Both the position numbers and the translations under genes were made by a program. A stretch of 6,995 nucleotides of DNA, from contig CAZPMT010000189.1 of NCBI GenBank assembly GCA_964587655.1, positions 1 to 6,995 of the forward strand, read 5' to 3'. The notes beneath the pieces were generated by a model. The model saw only the letters and a list, made by a program, of their open reading frames with translations. It was not told the DNA's origin and made no database searches. Shown piece by piece: positions 1 through 6,183 of the stretch (its first letter is position 1; each line of letters begins with the position of its first letter). The stretch comes from CAZPMT01 sp964587655 (lineage in GTDB: Bacteria; Hydrogenedentota; Hydrogenedentia; Hydrogenedentales; SLHB01).

Positions 1-733
1 GGGCGCGATGACCCTTATCTTCTCTATCATCCAGGTGCTCACCAAGACCTTCGGCGAGGCCGATGTGTCCCTGGGCCTCTCGATTCAGAACCCCGGATTT
101 CTGCTCGGCCTCATTACGGGCGGCGCGGTGATCTACTGGTTCACCGGCGCGGCCACCCAGGCCGTCACCACCGGCGCCTACATGGCGGTGGAATTCATCA
201 AGAAGAACATCAAGCTGGAAGGCGGCGGTGACCGCGCCTCCGTCGAAGACTCCAAGAAGGTTGTCGCCATCTGCACCCAATACGCGCAGAAGGGCATGTT
301 CAACATCTTCCTCGCCGTGTTCTTCTCCACGCTGGCCTTCGCCTGTCTAAACCACTACTTCTTCATCGGCTACCTGATCTCCATCGCGATATTCGGTCTG
401 TACCAAGCCATTTTCATGGCGAACGGCGGCGGCGCCTGGGACAACGCGAAAAAGGTGGTGGAAACGGAACTCAAGATGAAAGGCACGGAACTCCACGACG
501 CCACAATTGTCGGCGACACCGTGGGCGACCCGTTCAAAGACACCTCGTCGGTGGCCATGAATCCGGTCATCAAGTTCACGACGCTGTTCGGCCTGTTGGC
601 GGTCGAGTTGGCCATCGAACTCGATCCGGCCGTAAGCAGAATAGCCGCCCTAGTTTTCTTCCTGGCCTCACTCGTTTTCGTGTGGCGTTCCTTCTACACG
701 ATGCGGATACCCGAACACGTCGGCGACAAGTAA
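1..733 (+). CDS. hppA: Membrane-bound ion-translocating pyrophosphatase, C-terminal part (5' truncated by window edge)
   Basis: Family role: an integral membrane enzyme that hydrolyses cytoplasmic pyrophosphate and pumps H+ or Na+. The frame is open to the left edge (codons start at base 2), so the gene continues upstream; the ATG at 8 is an internal Met. About 243 residues are visible of a family usually near 700-800. Counting from that Met, AWDNAKK lies at 143-149 and GDTVGDPFKDT at 169-179. The Asp residues at 170, 174 and 178, Lys177, Asn185 and Lys189 match conserved substrate/Mg and gate positions of the family. Hydrophobic helices lie near 30-60, 95-138, 187-205 and 210-230. The sequence after the signature reads SSVAMN rather than the common SGPALN. 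The residue deciding K+ dependence lies upstream of the window, so the K+ class and pumped ion cannot be read. The gene ends in TAA at 731-733. Confidence 0.95.
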   Translation, partial: GAMTLIFSIIQVLTKTFGEADVSLGLSIQNPGFLLGLITGGAVIYWFTGAATQAVTTGAYMAVEFIKKNIKLEGGGDRASVEDSKKVVAICTQYAQKGMFNIFLAVFFSTLAFACLNHYFFIGYLISIAIFGLYQAIFMANGGGAWDNAKKVVETELKMKGTELHDATIVGDTVGDPFKDTSSVAMNPVIKFTTLFGLLAVELAIELDPAVSRIAALVFFLASLVFVWRSFYTMRIPEHVGDK

Positions 734-759
734 GAGCACAGCATACAGAGTGATGCCAC

Positions 760-789
760 CCGGGGCTTTGCGGACACGTGGAGCCCCGG
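760..789 (+). terminator. Possible hppA terminator hairpin
   Basis: CCGGGGCT at 760-767 is a perfect inverted repeat of AGCCCCGG at 782-789, with a 14-nt loop, starting 26 nt after the hppA stop. The GC-rich stem is right for a terminator, but only TTCACTT follows, not a real T-run. This makes it a weak intrinsic terminator, or an RNA 3'-end stabilising hairpin. Confidence 0.4.
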
Positions 790-832
790 TTCACTTCGTA
801 GCTGAGGAGTGATTCCGTACGTGGTTCGTCTC

Positions 833-851
833 GGCCGACGAGAGATCGGCC
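833..851. repeat. Short inverted repeat in the hppA-vapB gap
   Basis: GGCCGA (833-838) and TCGGCC (846-851) form a 6-bp stem with a 7-nt loop. It could be a second weak terminator for hppA or a protein-binding site. No T-run follows. The remainder of 734-946 holds no convincing reading frame or RNA gene. Confidence 0.25.
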
Positions 852-946
852 ATCTTGGTATCTTCATAAGCAACTCAAATATCAGTACTTATCTCTTGTG
901 ATCGAGTTGGGTCTCGGAGTCTCTATCTTCCCGGCGTACGACCCGG

Positions 947-976
947 TTGACCGACACACCGATGTCCGTGTAGAAT
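947..976 (+). promoter_or_regulatory. Sigma70-like promoter for the vapBC pair
   Basis: TTGACC (947-952) and TAGAAT (971-976) are separated by 18 bp. Transcription would begin near 983, about 40 nt before the ATG at 1024. This leaves room for the ribosome binding site and argues against the longer reading frame that opens with GTG at 898, because that start would lie upstream of the promoter. Confidence 0.5.
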
Positions 977-1007
977 GGATTCAGAGTTACCGATTTACTG
1001 AATATCT

Positions 1008-1013
1008 GAGGAG
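1008..1013 (+). promoter_or_regulatory. Ribosome binding site that fixes the vapB start
   Basis: GAGGAG ends 10 nt before the ATG at 1024. The only alternative upstream start, GTG at 898, has no such site, and the 42 residues it would add do not resemble an AbrB N-terminus. Confidence 0.55.
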
Positions 1014-1023
1014 TCTCGATCTT

Positions 1024-1317
1024 ATGAAAGAGTCAGTCAGGATAGGTCGGCGGGGAACGATTGTTCTACCGGCTGCGGTGCGGCGTTCATACGGGCTGGA
1101 AGAAGGCGCTACGGCCTTGCTTGAGGAGCGCGACGACGGGATTCTCATTCGTCCAGCCGTGGTGTTGCCCGTTGAAATCTATACGCCCACACGCAAAGCC
1201 GCATTCTTGCTCTCTGGGGCCATGGATGCCGATGACTATACCGTGGTGTGTGGTGAAGTCCGCCGCATGGGCCTTGACCCGGAGAAGATTCCGCACAGCA
1301 AGCCATCGGACACCTGA
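1024..1317 (+). CDS. vapB: AbrB/SpoVT-type antitoxin of a PIN toxin pair
   Basis: A 97-residue protein. Residues 4-44 match the swapped-hairpin DNA-binding fold of AbrB/MazE-type antitoxins: RIGRRGTIVLP, then an AVRR..GL.EG segment, then a short strand pair. Residues 50-93 (VEIYTPTRKAAFLL..., MGLDPEKIP) form the tail typical of AbrB proteins encoded just before PIN toxins; such tails normally wrap the toxin and block its active site. The start at ATG 1024 is supported by GAGGAG at 1008-1013 and the promoter at 947-976. The toxin gene starts 3 nt after the stop, so the two are almost certainly co-transcribed. By analogy the protein should repress its own promoter, alone or in complex with toxin. 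The name vapB rests on pairing and fold; the subfamily is not certain. Confidence 0.85.
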   Translation: MKESVRIGRRGTIVLPAAVRRSYGLEEGATALLEERDDGILIRPAVVLPVEIYTPTRKAAFLLSGAMDADDYTVVCGEVRRMGLDPEKIPHSKPSDT

Positions 1318-1320
1318 TTC

Positions 1321-1725
1321 GTGGATACTCTGTTCCTCGATGCAAACATCCTGTTTGCGGCGGCCTATCGTGAGAATGCAGGGCTGACTTGTCTATGGAA
1401 ACTGAAAGATGTTGATTTGGTCACATCCGGCTATGCGTATGAAGAAGCACTCCGCAATCTCGCGGAAGCAGCACAGCATCGCCGGCTGAATCAGCTCATG
1501 AAACGCGTGACCAAGGTTACGGTGAGGGCCTCGTCTCTTCCTGCGGAGTTTCCTCTTGCCGAGAAGGATCGACCGATTCTCGATGCCGCCATCGGATCTG
1601 GAGCGACGCATCTGCTGACTCTCGACGAACGGCATTTCGGGCGCCTGTATGGCATCGTCTGCGATGGAGTGCTTATACTACATCCGCGAGAATACATGCG
1701 GGTCAGACAATGGACGCCGGACTGA
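1321..1725 (+). CDS. vapC: PIN-domain toxin, VapC-like ribonuclease
   Basis: A 134-residue protein spanning a whole PIN domain. The expected acidic residues are present: Asp7 in LFLDANILF, Glu41/Glu42 in YEEALRNL, Asp83 and Asp88 in EKDRPILDAA, and Asp102 in LLTLDERHFG. PIN toxins of this type use these residues to bind Mg2+ and cut RNA, commonly tRNA or rRNA; the target here is unknown. All catalytic positions are kept, so the toxin looks intact. The start is GTG, 3 nt after the antitoxin stop, with no Shine-Dalgarno match, so translation probably depends on ribosomes finishing vapB. The stop lies 5 nt from the stop of the convergent gene on the minus strand, with no room for a terminator between them. 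Confidence 0.87.
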   Translation: MDTLFLDANILFAAAYRENAGLTCLWKLKDVDLVTSGYAYEEALRNLAEAAQHRRLNQLMKRVTKVTVRASSLPAEFPLAEKDRPILDAAIGSGATHLLTLDERHFGRLYGIVCDGVLILHPREYMRVRQWTPD

Positions 1726-1730
1726 AAGGG

Positions 1731-1991
1731 TCAAGTGCGTCCGCTTGAAGCTCGTGTCTGGCGTTGGGTTGAGCGGGCAAGATCTAGAAGCGACCGCAGC
1801 GCATCGTTTACCGCAGCCGAGTCCCGGAAGGCCTTTGCTACGTCGGGCTCGAGAACAATGACGTTAGCGCCCTCTTTGATGAGTCGCTTGTGATACTTTC
1901 CGCGGCAGGCCTTCGAATAGTCGAAATCGTACTCAGGGCGCAGGTCGTCCGAAGCTGAGTGCTTCTTCTTCAACTCGTTGCTTTTTCCCAT
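1731..1991 (-). CDS. Small solitary antitoxin-like protein
   Basis: An 86-residue hydrophilic protein. Visible blocks are LRPEYDF (17-23), RGKY (30-33), VLEPDVAKAF (46-55) and VNDALR (61-66), followed by a basic tail. This pattern is shared by a widespread family of small proteins that I recall as antitoxin-like or of unknown function; the N-terminal LRPEYD and the 'xxPDVAxAF..xxAVNxALR' end are its hallmarks. I chose ATG 1991 because AAGG sits 6 nt before it; an in-frame ATG at 2045 would add 18 residues but has no ribosome site and would leave a very short leader. No toxin partner is adjacent: vapC converges on one side with 5 bp between stops, and higB diverges on the other. It could be a relic antitoxin, an anti-addiction protein or an unrelated regulator. 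Confidence 0.7.
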   Translation of the reverse strand: MGKSNELKKKHSASDDLRPEYDFDYSKACRGKYHKRLIKEGANVIVLEPDVAKAFRDSAAVNDALRSLLDLARSTQRQTRASSGRT

Positions 1992-2050
1992 TGATGACCT
2001 TACACGATCGCGAAGTGGCGCTACGGCAAAAGCGTCTGCTTTCATTGTAA

Positions 2051-2061
2051 ACTTGCCAAGT
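2051..2061. promoter_or_regulatory. 11-bp palindrome, candidate operator
   Basis: ACTTG-C-CAAGT is a perfect inverted repeat. It covers the -35 of the higB promoter and touches the -10 of the opposing promoter, so a protein bound here could silence both. The XRE-type HigA or the orphan protein are plausible ligands; this is inference. Confidence 0.4.
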
Positions 2062-2080
2062 ATACAGGAACTTATATAAT
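2053..2080 (+). promoter_or_regulatory. Plus-strand promoter of higBA
   Basis: TTGCCA (2053-2058) and a perfect TATAAT (2075-2080) are separated by 16 bp. Transcription should begin about 2086-2087, only some 6 nt before the higB ATG at 2093, so the message would be leaderless or nearly so. No Shine-Dalgarno sequence precedes that ATG, which agrees with this. Confidence 0.6.
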
Positions 2081-2087
2081 CTGTCTA
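2059..2087 (-). promoter_or_regulatory. Minus-strand promoter of the orphan antitoxin-like gene
   Basis: On the minus strand TAGACA (2087-2082) and TATACT (2064-2059) are spaced by exactly 17 bp, close to the sigma70 consensus. Transcription would start near 2052, giving a leader of about 60 nt to ATG 1991. The elements interleave with the plus-strand promoter of higB. Confidence 0.55.
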
Positions 2088-2092
2088 CGAAT

Positions 2093-2407
2093 ATGAAGCC
2101 TCTGAAATTCATAGGGTCAAGCTTGGAGGATCTCCGGAATTTCCCGGACGAGGCCCGGCGCGCGGCTGGTTTCGAACTGTACGCAGTTCAGTGCGGACTC
2201 GAGCCAACCGACTGGAGGCCGATGCAGGCGATTGGCTCGGGCGTGAATGAGATACGCATTCACGTGTTTGGCGAATGGCGAGTGATTTATGTCGCCAGGT
2301 TCCGTGAAACGGTGTACGTGCTTCACACTTTTCAGAAGAGAACTCGGAAGACGAGCCTACAAGATATCGAGCTGGCGCGTCGACGGTATAGACAGATCGG
2401 AGAATAA
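2093..2407 (+). CDS. higB: HigB-type toxin, RelE superfamily (phage Gp49-like)
   Basis: A 104-residue protein of the RelE/ParE superfamily, Gp49-like branch, whose members cut mRNA on the ribosome. Seen: a helical N-terminus with SLEDLRNFP (10-18), a WRPM block (41-44), then the beta-sheet core with Glu53, Arg55 and GEWRVIYVA (60-68), and the terminal VYVLHTFQKRT (74-84) followed by the helix IELARRRY. This order is the full family architecture, so the gene looks intact. It precedes its antitoxin, the reverse of the usual antitoxin-first order but normal for hig modules. The ATG at 2093 has no ribosome binding site and lies a few nt from the predicted transcript start, which should keep toxin synthesis low. 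Three perfect inverted repeats lie inside the gene between 2174 and 2264. Confidence 0.88.
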   Translation: MKPLKFIGSSLEDLRNFPDEARRAAGFELYAVQCGLEPTDWRPMQAIGSGVNEIRIHVFGEWRVIYVARFRETVYVLHTFQKRTRKTSLQDIELARRRYRQIGE

Positions 2408-2410
2408 CCC

Positions 2411-2695
2411 ATGAAAAAACCTGTTACTGATTCATCCGGGAATGTGTTCATCGACCTGGGCTATCCCCCTGATGAGGCCGCCGTTCTTCAAATGCGCGCG
2501 GAACTCATGGCTGGCCTTCGGAAATTCATCAAAGCCAGGAAGCTTACACAAGCCAAGGCTGCGAAGATCCTCGGGGTTAGCCAGTCAAGGGTATCGGACC
2601 TCGTTAGGGGCAAGTGGGAGAAGTTCGGTCTTGAAATGCTTGTCACGCTTGCGACAAGGGCCGGGATGCATGTCACCGTGAAAACGGCGGCATAG
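2411..2695 (+). CDS. higA: HigA-type antitoxin, XRE-family helix-turn-helix
   Basis: A 94-residue protein. Residues 45-68 (LTQAKAAKILGVSQSRVSDL and the following VRGK) form a clear XRE helix-turn-helix; this belongs to the short branch of XRE antitoxins found downstream of Gp49-like toxins. Residues 11-35 (NVFIDLGYPPDEAAVLQMRAE would begin here; key residues Asp15, Pro19, Pro20, Glu22) form the N-terminal arm usually seen in this branch. The start lies 3 nt after the higB stop and has GGAGA at 2399-2403, 7 nt upstream, so the antitoxin has a good ribosome site whereas the toxin has none. The expected role is to bind and neutralise HigB and to repress the promoter at 2053-2080. A weak hairpin lies 66 nt after the stop. 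Confidence 0.88.
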   Translation: MKKPVTDSSGNVFIDLGYPPDEAAVLQMRAELMAGLRKFIKARKLTQAKAAKILGVSQSRVSDLVRGKWEKFGLEMLVTLATRAGMHVTVKTAA

Positions 2696-2760
2696 GGATG
2701 AGGATCGACCGCTTCACTGGAGGGAGAGGGCATCCATGAAGAACAATGGAGGCACTATCT

Positions 2761-2777
2761 CGGATCCCATCCGTCTT
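2761..2777 (+). terminator. Weak hairpin after higA
   Basis: CGGAT (2761-2765) and ATCCG (2769-2773) form a 5-bp stem with a CCC loop, followed by TCTT. It is a marginal intrinsic terminator for higBA. The rest of 2696-2835 has no convincing gene, and I see no terminator for mfd, which ends at 2836 from the other side. Confidence 0.25.
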
Positions 2778-2835
2778 TAGACACGCTGCTCCGCAAGAAT
2801 GAGTTCCTGAGCTCCTCTGGCCGGACTCCGACAGA

Positions 2836-5800
2836 TCAGATATCGGCAATCGCCGTGAGAAGGTGCTCGGCGGCTTGGAGTGGGTCTTCGTCGGGATTGA
2901 GAGTGAATGTCGCCGTGGGATGGTCCTGCCACGTGAACGAGACACGCCGTCCGAAGGTTTCCGCGAGGACGCCGCGGGCTTTCTTGCCGATGCGATGGGA
3001 TGATTCGAACTCGATGCGGACGCCGCCCTTGCCAATGGCGATGGACTTGGCGCCGACGTCGGCGCCGAGCGCGCGAACGCGCATTACATCGAGCAGCCGA
3101 CGCAGGGGGGCAGGCGGTTTGCCAAAACGGTCCGTGAGTTCCTCGGCCATTTCGCGCGCTTCTTCGGCGCGAAGGAGTCCCGCGATCCGTTTATAGAGCG
3201 TCATTTTTTGCGCCTCTGACGGCACGTATTCCGCGGGGATGTACGCGTCGATGGCGATGTCGCAGGGCGGCAGGGTCCGCTGCGCAAGCGGTTCGCCCTT
3301 GAGCTCTGCAACGGCCTCCTGCACCATCTGCATGTAGGTCTCGTAACCGACGGCGAGGATGTGGCCGTGTTGCTGCCCGCCGAGGATGTCGCCGCAGCCT
3401 CGAATCTCGAGGTCGCGCATGGCAATGCGGAAGCCGGAGCCGAGCGACGAGAACTCTTCGAGGGCTTTGAGCCGCTTCTGTGCATCTTCCGTGGGAACGC
3501 GGTCGCCGGGGACGAGCAGATAGGCGAAGGCGCGGTGCTTGTACCGGCCCACTCGACCGCGCAGTTGATACAGGTCCGCGAGCCCGAACCGATCCGCGCG
3601 ATCGATGATGATGGTGTTTGCGTTGGGTATGTCGAGGCCGGAGCCGATTATGCTCGTGCAGACGAGCACGTCGATCTCCTTGCGGATGAACGCGGACATC
3701 ACCTTCTCGAGGTGATGCTCAGGCATCTGGCCGTGGGCGATGCCCATGCGCAGGCTCGGGATCAGTTTCCTTATGCGCTCGGCGACGGACATGATCGTTT
3801 GGACGCGGTTGTGCAGGTAGAACACCTGGCCCTCACGGCGGAGTTCGCGGAGGATCGCCTCCTGGATTAGGGCGTCGTCATATGCTTCGATCGAGGTATG
3901 TATTGGGAGGCGATCGTTTGGCGCGGTGTTGATGACGCTCATGTCGCGAATGCCGCTCAGCGAGAGATGCAGCGTGCGCGGGATCGGCGTCGCCGTGAGC
4001 GTCAAAACGTCCACATGGATTCGGAGTTGCTTGAGCTTCTCCTTCTGCGCCACGCCGAACCGATGCTCCTCATCGATGATCACCAGCCCCAGGTTCTTGA
4101 ACTGGATGTCCTTCGACGTAAGCCGGTGGGTGCCGATAACGATGTCCACTTCTCCCGACTTGAGCCGCTCGATGGTCTGCTTCTGCTCGGCCGGGCTGCG
4201 AAAACGGCTGAGCATCTCGACCTTGACGGGATAGTCGGCCAGGCGTTCTGAAAACGTCGTGAAATGTTGTTGCGCCAGGATCGTCGTAGGCACCAGCACG
4301 GCCACTTGACGCGCATCCATCACCGCTTTGAACGCCGCTCGCAGCGCCACCTCGGTCTTTCCGTAACCCACGTCGCCGCAGACGAGACGGTCCGTGATCT
4401 TCGGCAACTCCATATCGGCCTTGACCTCGTCGATGGCGCGCGCCTGGTCGGGCGTTTCGTCATACTCGAAGGCGTCTTCGAACTCGCGCTGCCACGGCGT
4501 GTCGGGACTGAATGCGTGGCCCTGCTGGGATTCGCGGGCGGCGTAAAGCTTGACGAGTTCTTCCGTCATGTCCCGGATCGCTTTCTTGACTCGCTTCTTC
4601 GTGCGCGCCCAGGTGGCGCCGCCGAGCCGGTCCACCTTCGGGACTGCTCCCTCGCCGCCGATGTACTTCTGGATCATGTCAATGCTGGTCACGGGGACGT
4701 AGAGCATGTCGCCGCCGGCGTACTGGAGGGCGAGGAAATCACCGGCCTTGCCGGCGAAACGGCGGAGACCGGTGTAGCGCCCGACGCCGTGAACGGAGTG
4801 AACGACGTAACCTCCGGCACGGAGCTCATTGAAGGATGAAACGTTTATTCCGGCTTCGAAGCGGCGGCGCGCGCGCCGCACATAGTGCCGTCCGAATATC
4901 TCGCGCTCACTGAGAATCGCGAGCTGGTCAGAAGTGGAAACGAATCCCGCGTGCAGCCGCCCGATCTCGACGCGAAGATCGAAGCGTCCCTGGCCGGGCT
5001 TGTAGCCTTGTTCTTCAAGTAGTTCGAGTAGCCGCCTCCGCTCCCCGGCGTTGTTGCATAACAGCAAGACGGAGCATCCGGACGAATCCCACGTCTGGAG
5101 CTGTCTCCAAAAGCCGGCGATGTTGCCCGCCCAGCCGGAAATAGCGTGGAACGAGTCGGAGATGCGGCACGCGCCAGCCGGTTTGTCGTGGGCGATCTGC
5201 GCGAGCGAAAGGCGCGTGAAGCATGCCAGGTGCGCGACCGCGTCGTCCCACTTCATGAAGTACGGACTCTCGCCGAACTGACGTTGCAGCGCGAACGCCT
5301 CTTGCGCGGCGGCGAGGGGTTCGTCAATCACAACGAGGGTCTTCTCGGGAAAGTACGCCGTGAAGGGCACGAGGCCGCCGGGCAAATTGGCGTGACGCGA
5401 GATCAGGCCCTTCTCCGAGCGGGGCAGGACCTGAACGGCATCGACGCTGTTGATGCTGCGCTGCGACTCCGGATCGAATCGCCGTATGGACTCGATCTCG
5501 TCGCCAAAGAACTCGATGCGATAGGGCAGTTCGCTCGAAATGGGGAACACATCGAGGATCCCGCCGCGTACGCTGATCTCGCCGCGGTTCTCGACCATCA
5601 GTTCGCGCTCGTACCCCATCTGCACGAGCTTGGCGACCAGATCTTCGAGGTCGTGCTCCTCGCCCACGGCCAGGTTCAGGATCTGCTCTTGCAGGCGGTC
5701 CTTGTCGATGACGTACTGGAGCAGCGAGTCCACCGGCACCACAACATACATGGGTTCGCCCCGCTGAAACGCGGCGGTGAGACGTTTGAGGGTGTTCATG

Positions 5801-6102
5801 CGCTCGGCGACGATGTCGTCGGCGGGGCCCATGATGTCCGTGGGCAGGACTTCCCACGCGGGGAGCAGCGCGCAACGTTCCTCGCCGGCGAACGTACACA
5901 GGTCCTCGAAAGCGTTCTCCGCTTCGATTCGGCCCGATGTGACCAGGACAAGCGAGTGTTCGATGGCGACGGCGGCCTGGATGGCAATCACGCTCTTCGC
6001 CGAACCCCACGGCCCCACGATATCCAGAGCCCGCGCGGTCCCGCCATCAAGCGCGGCACGGATCCTTTTCACGATGTCCAACCGAGGAAGGTCGACCGGC
6101 AT
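2836..6102 (-). CDS. mfd: Transcription-repair coupling factor Mfd
   Basis: A 1088-residue DNA translocase that removes RNA polymerase stalled at lesions and recruits UvrA. Domains in order: UvrB-like N-terminal module (about 20-260, with RGGILDVFP at 179-187 in the UvrA-binding part); a variable linker domain (about 270-410); the RNA polymerase interaction domain (about 425-480, VVHSVHGVGRY at 433-443); a RecG-like helicase core with Walker A GDVGYGKT (576-583), DEEH (677-680), TLTATPIPRT (701-710) and QLRGRVGR (846-853); and the C-terminal autoinhibitory domain (about 950-1060, LYKRIA at 969-974). It is somewhat shorter than the E. coli protein (1148), mainly at the N-terminus. ATG 6102 has AGGGG 9 nt upstream. 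One oddity: motif V reads IIGSGLDIP (818-826), where family members normally have IIE[ST]G. It lies downstream of rpsD, separated by a strong terminator, and no clear promoter of its own is visible. Confidence 0.97.
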   Translation of the reverse strand: MPVDLPRLDIVKRIRAALDGGTARALDIVGPWGSAKSVIAIQAAVAIEHSLVLVTSGRIEAENAFEDLCTFAGEERCALLPAWEVLPTDIMGPADDIVAERMNTLKRLTAAFQRGEPMYVVVPVDSLLQYVIDKDRLQEQILNLAVGEEHDLEDLVAKLVQMGYERELMVENRGEISVRGGILDVFPISSELPYRIEFFGDEIESIRRFDPESQRSINSVDAVQVLPRSEKGLISRHANLPGGLVPFTAYFPEKTLVVIDEPLAAAQEAFALQRQFGESPYFMKWDDAVAHLACFTRLSLAQIAHDKPAGACRISDSFHAISGWAGNIAGFWRQLQTWDSSGCSVLLLCNNAGERRRLLELLEEQGYKPGQGRFDLRVEIGRLHAGFVSTSDQLAILSEREIFGRHYVRRARRRFEAGINVSSFNELRAGGYVVHSVHGVGRYTGLRRFAGKAGDFLALQYAGGDMLYVPVTSIDMIQKYIGGEGAVPKVDRLGGATWARTKKRVKKAIRDMTEELVKLYAARESQQGHAFSPDTPWQREFEDAFEYDETPDQARAIDEVKADMELPKITDRLVCGDVGYGKTEVALRAAFKAVMDARQVAVLVPTTILAQQHFTTFSERLADYPVKVEMLSRFRSPAEQKQTIERLKSGEVDIVIGTHRLTSKDIQFKNLGLVIIDEEHRFGVAQKEKLKQLRIHVDVLTLTATPIPRTLHLSLSGIRDMSVINTAPNDRLPIHTSIEAYDDALIQEAILRELRREGQVFYLHNRVQTIMSVAERIRKLIPSLRMGIAHGQMPEHHLEKVMSAFIRKEIDVLVCTSIIGSGLDIPNANTIIIDRADRFGLADLYQLRGRVGRYKHRAFAYLLVPGDRVPTEDAQKRLKALEEFSSLGSGFRIAMRDLEIRGCGDILGGQQHGHILAVGYETYMQMVQEAVAELKGEPLAQRTLPPCDIAIDAYIPAEYVPSEAQKMTLYKRIAGLLRAEEAREMAEELTDRFGKPPAPLRRLLDVMRVRALGADVGAKSIAIGKGGVRIEFESSHRIGKKARGVLAETFGRRVSFTWQDHPTATFTLNPDEDPLQAAEHLLTAIADI

Positions 6103-6134
6103 CTCTACGGACCCCTGTGCTCCGCGAGCGCGAA

Positions 6135-6154
6135 ATGCCTTCCCGCGAAGGCAT
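6135..6154 (-). repeat. Hairpin in the presumed mfd leader
   Basis: ATGCCTTC (6135-6142) and GAAGGCAT (6147-6154) form a perfect 8-bp stem with a 4-nt loop, directly after the T-run of the rpsD terminator and 33 nt before the mfd start. On the minus strand it is followed by TTTCG, so it could act as a second, weaker terminator or as an element of the mfd leader. Confidence 0.45.
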
Positions 6155-6155
6155 G

Positions 6156-6183
6156 AAAAAGCGGGCCGTTCTATGCGGCCCGC
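6156..6183 (-). terminator. Intrinsic terminator of rpsD
   Basis: On the minus strand GCGGGCCG (6183-6176), a 7-nt loop and CGGCCCGC (6168-6161) form an all-GC 8-bp stem, followed at once by five T (6160-6156). It begins 25 nt after the rpsD stop. This is a textbook rho-independent terminator. Its 5' arm also lies inside a separate palindrome at 6171-6187, so an alternative fold is possible. Confidence 0.88.

Noticed and set aside
734..946. tRNA, small RNA or attachment site after hppA
   Set aside because: No cloverleaf, T-loop signature or flanking duplication could be found; only short inverted repeats are present.
898..1023. N-terminal extension of the AbrB antitoxin from GTG 898
   Set aside because: The predicted promoter lies within it, the added residues do not fit the family, and ATG 1024 has a proper ribosome site.
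1992..2045. Longer start (ATG 2045) for the minus-strand antitoxin-like gene
   Set aside because: It has no ribosome site and would leave only about 7 nt of leader, whereas ATG 1991 has AAGG 6 nt upstream. It cannot be excluded entirely.
2736..2780. 14-codon reading frame after higA with a GGAGG upstream
   Set aside because: It is too short to support, has no recognisable product, and overlaps the weak hairpin at 2761-2773.
5991..6015. Second nucleotide-binding site in the Mfd N-terminus (GPWGSAKS, residues 30-37)
   Set aside because: It resembles a Walker A loop, but the UvrB-like module of Mfd is known to be degenerate and there is no matching Walker B or helicase motif set there.
5146..6156. 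Long plus-strand reading frame of 336 codons opposite mfd
   Set aside because: It mirrors the codon bias of mfd on the other strand and has a low-complexity, charged composition without a family pattern. Similar frames at 3361-3870 and 4264-4839 are rejected for the same reason.
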